From a virus, in IMG/VR virus record IMGVR_UViG_3300034103_001247, positions 1 to 52,650 of that record: a DNA stretch of 52,650 nt; one strand, 5' to 3'. A model generated the notes under the pieces. It searched no databases, had not been told where the DNA came from, and saw only the letters and a list, made by a program, of their open reading frames with translations. The position numbers were made by a program, and so were the translations under genes. Within the stretch, counting starts at the first letter, position 1; each line of letters opens with the position of its first letter. Positions 1 to 4,891 of this stretch are shown here, in pieces.

Positions 1-127
1 CAAAATAGGCAATCAGCAGCCAAGTTTACTTAGGGTCTCTACTAACTATAGTAGTGTTAAGTAAAAAGGTTCAACGACTAGAAAGTGATCAACCCTGAAA
101 TAATCTTTCCACGAGCGCCCGACTCTC
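1..127 (+). repeat. 127-nt exact direct repeat, copy 1 (intron 1 core)
   Basis: Identical base for base to 1456-1582 in intron 4, with the first difference at 128/1583. It covers the P6-Q-R-P3' part of the ribozyme and the first codons of the HNH gene. The homology probably continues upstream of the window. Confidence 0.95.
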
Positions 128-753
128 GTAACAACCACTTCTTAAGAAGATACCTAAGAATGTGCTTTAGCATAAAATCCTTATCTCGCGTAAAATGCAA
201 GAGGGATGGTTTAGAAAAGCACAGAATTCTACCTAAATGTATGGGTGGAACTTACAACCCCGAAAACGTAGTTTTAACTACAAGAAGAGAACATACAGTT
301 CTTCATTTAGTACTTCATAAAGCTTTCCCCACTAATATAAAACTCGCTGAATGCGCCTCCTTAATGAACGGATCCAAAGGGTCCAAGTTCTACAAGACTC
401 TGGAGTATTGTCAGAAAAACGAGGAAAAGTCAAAACGGATAGCTGAGTCTAACAGAAGGAGAAAAGTTTCTTGGGGTCATAAAATTTCCAGCTCCCTAAA
501 AGGTCGAACCAAAGACAAGGAGCACAGGGATAAGATAAGTAGCACTATGAAAGAAGTGTGGAAAAATAATCCCACAATGATTGACAAGTGCTCCCGTAAA
601 AACTCTATCCATAGCGATGAGTCAAAGCGAAAAATTTCCTGTGCGATATCAAAACAAAGATGGTACTGGAAAATCGAAGGTGCAGAAGTGATTAGAACTC
701 GGTCAGAAAAACACCCCGGCGAGGGGTGGCAGCTGGGCCGTAATCCGAGATGA
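85..753 (+). CDS. Intron-encoded HNH homing endonuclease (intron 1)
   Basis: 222-residue protein, probably a site-specific DNA nuclease that spreads its host intron. Residues about 43-80 carry an HNH core (EKHRILPKCMGG, then a histidine-rich REHTVLHLVLH stretch). The middle and C-terminal parts are Lys/Arg/Ser-rich with two or three copies of a K.S..K..R-type helix, like the NUMOD DNA-binding repeats of phage endonucleases. The likely start is GTG at 85, inside the ribozyme core, so the first 14 residues (MINPEIIFPRAPDS) are encoded by catalytic intron RNA and equal those of the endonuclease at 1540. The stop at 751-753 abuts the S element. Family call from motifs only. Confidence 0.82.
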   Translation: MINPEIIFPRAPDSRNNHFLRRYLRMCFSIKSLSRVKCKRDGLEKHRILPKCMGGTYNPENVVLTTRREHTVLHLVLHKAFPTNIKLAECASLMNGSKGSKFYKTLEYCQKNEEKSKRIAESNRRRKVSWGHKISSSLKGRTKDKEHRDKISSTMKEVWKNNPTMIDKCSRKNSIHSDESKRKISCAISKQRWYWKIEGAEVIRTRSEKHPGEGWQLGRNPR

Positions 754-821
754 TGATATAGTCTGAACTTTACAGAAATGTAGAGAAGTAAAGGATAAAG
801 AGCCTTTACGATAACAAGTTG

Positions 822-3800
822 CTACAACAAACTTATGCAGGTGTGGATTAATTAGGGTCCCAACTTCCAAACAAAGTTGAAAATCGGGTGAATTGCTGGA
901 ACACCTTAGTTTTGCTTTTGCAAAATAGGCAATCAGCAGCCAAGGCCCCTAGGGATAGGGGCAAGGTTCAACGACTAGATTAAGTAGCCTAGAACAGGCG
1001 AACAATCCACGAGCGCCCGACTCTTTGCTCAAGCAAAGATGATGATATAGTCTGACCTGTATGGAAACATACAGAAGCAAAAGATAAAGAGCTTTTGCGA
1101 TAACACTGGCCAATCCTCACAACACTCGCACAAGGCTTCATGCTCCCTTTGGTGTAGGGGAAAAGAAATTGGGTGAACTGCGGGAAAGCCTACTTTTGCT
1201 TAGCAAAAGGGTCAATCCGCAGCCAAGCTTCCGGTACACCGGAAGAAGGTTCAGAGACTACCTGGGGGATTTAGTTCCCTTAATAACAGGCTAGAGCGCC
1301 CAACGTTTTGTAAAGAAACGATAAGATAGTCCGACACTCTGTGTAAGCAGAGAGAACATATTGTCCACCAACATTGCGAATCGATAGGGTTCCACTCAGA
1401 GGTGACTCTGATTGAAAATCGGGTGAATTGCTGGGATACCTTAGTTTTGCTTTTGCAAAATAGGCAATCAGCAGCCAAGTTTACTTAGGGTCTCTACTAA
1501 CTATAGTAGTGTTAAGTAAAAAGGTTCAACGACTAGAAAGTGATCAACCCTGAAATAATCTTTCCACGAGCGCCCGACTCTCCCTTACACTACCAACGGT
1601 ACATAAAGTTTATCCTCTCCAGACCCCCAAGGAGTTTGACACGAGAACCCGGACACCACATTCACCATATAGTGCCCAAGTGCATGAAGGGTGGAAATGA
1701 AGATGGTAACCTAATCAAACTCACCTACAGAGAGCACTACCTGTCTCACTGCCTACTGGCTCTAGCTTTCTCTTCCATAAAGAGGTTAGGCAAAGCTATA
1801 AACTCTTTCAAGGAGTCTTCGAAAAACTCCAGAGTGTACGAAACCTTAGCTCATCATAAACACTCGGACGAAACTAGGTTTAAAATTGGCAAATCCAATA
1901 AAGGAAAGGCCAGACCCAGGAAAGTTCCAATGTCTGATAAAGAAAGATCCGCTCGTGCAGAATTATGCAAGAACAGAGTGTGGAGTGCAGAATCAAGACA
2001 GAAACTTAAAGATAAGGCACTTAGTAAACCAACTATACAATTCGCCTTGCAAGCCGCTAATAGACCCGACCGGGATCGAACAGGCATTAAAAACCCTCGG
2101 GCTAATGTCGAAGTTTGGTCTAATTTAGGTTTATTGCATGAAGTTTGGGTTTCTAACGAAAAGTGTGGGGCCAGGAAGCTGTTCCGGCTAACCGGTCTAG
2201 GTAATACTTGGCAGTCTCTGCGAACCGTTGTTAAAAAGTTTAAGGAAGATGATGATATAGTCTGATCTTTGCAGAAATGCGAAGAAGTGAAGGATAAAGA
2301 GCCTTCACGGTAACAAGTGTTTATCGCACCGGTTGTGGACACCCCTACCCGCGCTGGGAGAATTCTCAGATTTGGGAAGGAGCAGTTTGCTATAAACGAT
2401 TTCCGTCGTGCTTACGGAACTAACATCCCATACGTCCAAAGCCGCTACGACTCTGAGCCTTATGCTCTAGAGCAGGAAGTGGTCGCCTGGGAATTGCCTG
2501 AAGAGGTTGAATCAATAGCCTCCATCAGTTGAGAAACTGAAAGAAAAACTGGGTGAATTGCTGGGAAACCTGACGGTTTCAGGAGTGACTTCTCTGAAAC
2601 ACAAGGCAATCAGCAGCGAAACTCTCAGGGGACTGAGAGAACGTTCAACGACTAACAGCATACCACTAGAACAGTGATGAAGCTGACAAGAGCGCCTAGC
2701 ACCCTAACAAGGGTGAAGATATAGTCTGAACTTTCTGGAAACAGAAAGAAGTAAAGGATAAAGAGCCTTTACGGTAACAGTATTGAATTGAAAACGCTGG
2801 CGAGGGTTGTTTGGCTCTTGCTGTGGCAGCTTAACCACAAATTAACTGGGTGAATTGCTGGGATCCCTGAATTTCCGTTAAAGAAACAGGCAATCAGCAG
2901 CCGAGTTTACTACGTCGAGAAATCGCTATGATTTCTGTGGTAAAAAGGTTCAACGACTAGACGATGAGTTTCGACAACAATAACTCGTCCACGAGCGCCC
3001 AGCCCTTTGCTTAGCAAAGGTGAAGATATAGTCTGAACTTTCTGGAAACAGAAAGAAGTAAGGGATAAAGAGCCTTTACGATAACAATTTGCCTGCACAA
3101 GTAGATCTTCGCGCAATCGAAACCAGGAATGCAATGTCCAGATTGATGAACAGCTACGAGTACACCGTTGCTCAAGCTGTTTCCGTCACCGCGACTTACA
3201 ACCCTTACGAGCCCTACAACGGAACCGCAGGTTCCCAGACCGGACTCGGTTTCACAACCTGGACAAACTTTAAGACAGCTTACGGCTCCGTTGCTGGAGA
3301 CGCCGCCTGGTCTGGTGCTACTTCTAACCCAATTGAAGACATCCTAACCCTCAAGCGTGCAGTCGCCAACCAAATCGGTATCCGTCCAAACTCCGCAGTC
3401 GTCGGTACTGCCGTGTTTGACCTCTTGCTGACCAACGAGAAGATCCTTGATCGTATCAAGTACACATCTGCAGACAGCGTCGACACTGACGTCATTGCTC
3501 GCTACTTCGGTCTTGAGCGTGGCCTACGTGTTGCCGAAGGTCGTTACTTAGCGCAAGATGGAACCCTACAGCCGGTATTCCCAGCTAACGGTATCCTTCT
3601 GTTCTACAGCCCTAACGGTCCTTCTGATTCCATCATGCCTGCTGGTGGTGCGAATGCTGCGACTCCTGCCTTCTCTTACACGTATCAGCTCACAAACACC
3701 CCCGCCGTCCGTCCCGAATACTACATTCGTGAACGCCGCGTTGTTCGTGCTGAAATCACAATTGAACGTGTGGTTAACCTAGTTGGCCTCGGCGCAACTG

Positions 3801-3844
3801 GTCTTATCGGTTCTGGCGCTATGATCACCAACATCCTATCCTGA
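822..3844 (+). CDS. Major capsid protein, split by six or more group I introns (5' exon missing)
   Basis: HK97-fold capsid subunit. Proposed join: 822-848, 1110-1148, 1364-1381, 2320-2507, 2786-2807, 3092-3844. Spliced, the exons read LQQTYAGVD / PILTTLAQGFMLP / STNIAN / FIAPVVDTPTRAGR...LPEEV / IENAGEG / PAQVDLRAIETRNAM..., 348 residues without a stop. This follows the usual order of this capsid family: a D-P-I-L-T-x-L-A-x-G start, a F-I-A-P-V-V...T-R-A-G stretch, FGKEQF, EPYALEQ, then the E-loop region. The C-terminal part has IGIRPNSAVVG, ILDRIKYTSAD and VIARYFG. A typical length is about 340-360, so only a short N-terminal exon should lie upstream. Splice sites come from P1 pairing with a U.G pair and an intron-terminal G. 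They are inferred, but every junction is in phase. Confidence 0.85.
849..1109 (+). ncRNA. Group I intron 2 in the MCP gene (261 nt, no ORF)
   Basis: The core elements are P (GAATTGCTGG, about 890), Q (AATCAGCAGCC, about 930-940), R (GTTCAACGACTA, 966-977) and S (GATATAGTCTGA, about 1042-1053). P1 pairs exon GGAU (ending at 848) with intron GUCC, giving the usual U.G at the 5' splice site. The intron ends ...AACACTGG at 1109. The P8 loop is a short TTTGCT/AGCAAA hairpin in place of the endonuclease gene of introns 1 and 4. Confidence 0.88.
1149..1363 (+). ncRNA. Group I intron 3 in the MCP gene (215 nt, divergent core)
   Basis: Smallest of the six. Its core differs from the others: P GAACTGCGGG, Q AATCCGCAGCC, R GTTCAGAGACTA, S AAGATAGTCCGA. 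P1 pairs exon UCCCU (ending at 1148) with GGGGA. The intron leader UUGGUG can pair with CACCAA just inside the next exon (P10). The 3' end is G1363. No ORF. Confidence 0.85.
1456..1582 (+). repeat. 127-nt exact direct repeat, copy 2 (intron 4 core)
   Basis: Second copy of the sequence at 1-127. The bases just before it (about 1415-1455) also match intron 2 closely, so introns 1, 2 and 4 belong to one recently copied family. Confidence 0.95.
1540..2265 (+). CDS. Intron-encoded HNH homing endonuclease (intron 4)
   Basis: 241-residue nuclease related in layout, but not closely in sequence, to the one at 85-753. The HNH core is at about residues 40-75: GHHIHHIVPKCMKGG, then NLIKLTYREHYLSHCLL, with paired histidines, a central N and a late H. 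After it come basic helices with K.GKSNKGKARPRK and SAESRQKLKDKA stretches of NUMOD3 type. A C-terminal helix-turn-helix-like tail may read the target. The N-terminal 14 residues come from the intron core and equal those of the first endonuclease. The stop overlaps the S element (GATGATATAGTCTGA), so the gene and ribozyme share bases at both ends. Confidence 0.83.
   Translation: MINPEIIFPRAPDSPLHYQRYIKFILSRPPRSLTREPGHHIHHIVPKCMKGGNEDGNLIKLTYREHYLSHCLLALAFSSIKRLGKAINSFKESSKNSRVYETLAHHKHSDETRFKIGKSNKGKARPRKVPMSDKERSARAELCKNRVWSAESRQKLKDKALSKPTIQFALQAANRPDRDRTGIKNPRANVEVWSNLGLLHEVWVSNEKCGARKLFRLTGLGNTWQSLRTVVKKFKEDDDIV
2320..2507 (+). other. MCP exon (188 nt) between introns 4 and 5
   Basis: Encodes FIAPVVDTPTRAGR to ELPEEV, the conserved N-arm and P-loop part of the capsid protein, with FGKEQF and EPYALEQ. 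The GTG at 2317 could look like a start codon, but the similarity to the capsid family continues upstream into the previous exons. The last codon is split after GT and completed by A2786. Confidence 0.85.
2508..2785 (+). ncRNA. Group I intron 5 in the MCP gene (278 nt, no ORF)
   Basis: P1 pairs exon GAGGU (ending at 2507) with GCCUC, with U.G at the splice site. The leader UCAAU pairs with AUUGA at the start of the next exon (P10). A P2 hairpin (CAGTT/AACTG) is followed by P (GAATTGCTGGG), Q (AATCAGCAGCG), R (GTTCAACGACTA), P3' (GAGCGCCT) and S (GATATAGTCTGA). The intron ends ...CAGTATTG. Its 3' quarter is nearly identical to that of intron 6. Confidence 0.88.
2808..3091 (+). ncRNA. Group I intron 6 in the MCP gene (284 nt, no ORF)
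   Basis: P1 pairs exon CGAGGGU (ending at 2807) with GCUCUUG. Next come a P2 hairpin (TGTGG/CCACA), P (GAATTGCTGGG), Q (AATCAGCAGCC), R (GTTCAACGACTA), P3' (GAGCGCCC) and S (GATATAGTCTGA, about 3025-3036). It ends ...AACAATTTG at 3091 and lets the last exon open in phase with CCT GCA CAA. Confidence 0.87.
3092..3844 (+). other. Last MCP exon (753 nt, 250 codons plus stop)
   Basis: Encodes PAQVDLRAIETRNAM to the C-terminus, most of the HK97-fold A and P domains. A TTG at 3089 could be read as a start, but it lies in the intron tail and has no ribosome binding site. The stop TGA is at 3842-3844. Confidence 0.88.
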
Positions 3845-3858
3845 TAAGGGAAGGTACT

Positions 3859-3868
3859 AAGGAGGTGA
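3859..3868 (+). promoter_or_regulatory. Strong ribosome binding site before the tail tube gene
   Basis: AAGGAGGTGA, a near-perfect anti-16S match four bases before ATG 3873. It is far stronger than at other genes in the window, as expected for a tube protein made in many copies. Confidence 0.85.
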
Positions 3869-3872
3869 CCCA

Positions 3873-4316
3873 ATGGCAATTCTCAGACCGATTACAAAGT
3901 CCCAGTACGAAGTTAGCTTCGTAGCTCCTGACGGACCCACACTAATCGCCACGTTTACAAAATTCAGCGGAATCAAGGATTCCTCAAGTAGCAGTGACTA
4001 CGCCAATGGTACTGGTAACCGTATTTACAAAGTTGTAGGCCCCAAAAAGGTAGACAACATCTCCCTTTCTGCTCCGTACGATCCCACGATCTTCAAGCAG
4101 TTGGAAATTTACTGGTTGCAGTACAATTGCCGAGAAATCACAGTTACAGTCACTCCGAAGGACTGTGTTGGAAGCGGATCAGCCCCTGCTGGCGGCCAAT
4201 ACACTTGCTACGGGTGTCAGTTCATGTCTCTTAATACCGCCGATGTTGACCGTGAAAGCGGCAATGTCCAGGAGATTGAGATTCAATTAACCGTGAACTC
4301 TTGGGACCGAACCTGA
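3873..4316 (+). CDS. Tail tube protein
   Basis: 147 residues, the usual size of a tail tube subunit. The N-terminal half has the tube-family pattern: a polar start, then ATFTKFSGIKD, where tube proteins show F.K.SGL. The rest alternates beta strands (KVDNISLSAPYDPTIFKQLEIYW) and ends with QEIEIQLTVNSW, like the closing strand of T4 gp19-type tubes. Two cysteine-bearing loops (DCVGSG, YTCYGCQ) are unusual. It sits directly behind the MCP with a strong ribosome binding site and before a strong terminator, so MCP and tube share a highly expressed unit. The call rests on motif, length and position; no sheath gene is visible. Confidence 0.72.
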   Translation: MAILRPITKSQYEVSFVAPDGPTLIATFTKFSGIKDSSSSSDYANGTGNRIYKVVGPKKVDNISLSAPYDPTIFKQLEIYWLQYNCREITVTVTPKDCVGSGSAPAGGQYTCYGCQFMSLNTADVDRESGNVQEIEIQLTVNSWDRT

Positions 4317-4327
4317 TTCACAACTCG

Positions 4328-4353
4328 AAAAGCCCCCTAACCGGGGCTTTTTT
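4328..4353 (+). terminator. Rho-independent terminator after the tail tube gene
   Basis: Stem AAAGCCCC (4329-4336) with GGGGCTTT (4343-4350), a six-base loop and a run of six T. It separates the MCP-tube unit from the baseplate unit. Confidence 0.93.
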
Positions 4354-4365
4354 GTGTCCACAAGA

Positions 4366-4374
4366 GGGTAAAAC
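4366..4374 (+). promoter_or_regulatory. GGGTAAAAC motif (putative phage promoter)
   Basis: First G is 36 nt before ATG 4402, directly behind the terminator. A new start of transcription is needed here. Confidence 0.55.
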
Positions 4375-4401
4375 CTTTGTAAGAATAGACCTTAAGAAGA
4401 A

Positions 4402-4878
4402 ATGGCCAAAACTCTATTTTCAAGTGGCGTTGTCGTAACAAGTGAGTGGCTAAATGGTGCAAGGAACATTGTTTTCGACGGCCAAGAACTTGACTGGCAC
4501 TACGACCCCTTGGGTCTCGACGACCTTGAAAAGACAGGGCCTACCGGCTTAGACAGCCGCTACGTTACACTGACCACTGAGCAACCCACTTTGTCGGGCA
4601 CCGGTCAACTTCTGTCTGGCACACCTATTTCTGGTTCAAAAGTTGTCTCAGGGTACTGGGGCTTCGGATTTGACCCCGCCTCAAATCCCACACTCACTCA
4701 GAACTATAACAAAGCTCCGCGAAGTTTCCTGACCAACCTTAAGTACAATAACGCCAACGGCATCAGCCCATCCTCAACCAGCCAGAAATTTGCAGCGTTA
4801 GCAGACGCAGACCTTGTAACGAAAAAAGTATTGTCCGACCAGTTGAATGCTCTTGTGGTGGACAACGGTACATACTGA
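4402..4878 (+). CDS. Small virion or fibre-like protein
   Basis: 158 residues. Opens with LFSSGVVVTSEWLNG, then IVFDGQELDWHYDPLGL, a layout like the N-terminal attachment segments of phage fibres. It continues with LDSRYVTL and ends ALADADLVTKKVLSDQLNAL, a phrase common next to fibre and baseplate proteins. No enzyme motif or membrane segment. It is the first gene of the baseplate unit, 13 nt before the J-like gene, so a baseplate-bound short fibre or adaptor is plausible. The function is inferred from composition and position only. Confidence 0.6.
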   Translation: MAKTLFSSGVVVTSEWLNGARNIVFDGQELDWHYDPLGLDDLEKTGPTGLDSRYVTLTTEQPTLSGTGQLLSGTPISGSKVVSGYWGFGFDPASNPTLTQNYNKAPRSFLTNLKYNNANGISPSSTSQKFAALADADLVTKKVLSDQLNALVVDNGTY

Positions 4879-4891
4879 ACGGAGAATTTAA

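Larger units (their letters stand above)
1..821 (+). ncRNA. Group I intron 1 in the MCP gene (5' part outside the window)
   Basis: Self-splicing intron, cut by the window start inside the P6 region. Visible core elements are Q (AATCAGCAGCC, about 11-21), R (GTTCAACGACTA, 69-80), the 3' strand of P3 (GAGCGCCC, 113-120) and S (GATATAGTCTGA, 754-765). P9-type hairpins follow. An HNH endonuclease gene fills the P8 loop between P3' and S. The 3' splice site is placed after G821, because the same ATAACA...G ending closes introns 2, 4, 5 and 6; a site after G818 would also keep the frame. The first 127 nt are identical to 1456-1582 in intron 4. Confidence 0.88.
1382..2319 (+). ncRNA. Group I intron 4 in the MCP gene (938 nt, carries HNH gene)
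   Basis: P1 pairs exon GAAU (ending at 1381) with GUUC. The leader CGAUA can pair with UAUCG in the next exon (P10). Next come a P2-type hairpin (CAGAG/CTCTG), P (GAATTGCTGG, about 1426), Q, R (about 1524-1535) and P3' (GAGCGCCC, 1568-1575). An HNH gene occupies P8. S is GATATAGTCTGA at about 2254-2265, and the 3' end is G2319. Confidence 0.88.

Noticed and set aside
1251-2342. Minus-strand open frames across introns 3 and 4
   Set aside because: They are mirror images of ribozyme and HNH sequence, without ribosome binding sites or protein-like composition.
2317-2532. Separate 71-residue gene starting at GTG 2317
   Set aside because: It is the 188-nt MCP exon read on into intron 5. It has no ribosome binding site, and its end is intron sequence.
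1-3844. Interrupted gene as a tail sheath gene
   Set aside because: It was the first idea because the tail tube follows. The spliced protein (FGKEQF, EPYALEQ, IGIRPNSAVVG, ILDRIKYT) is clearly an HK97-type capsid protein.
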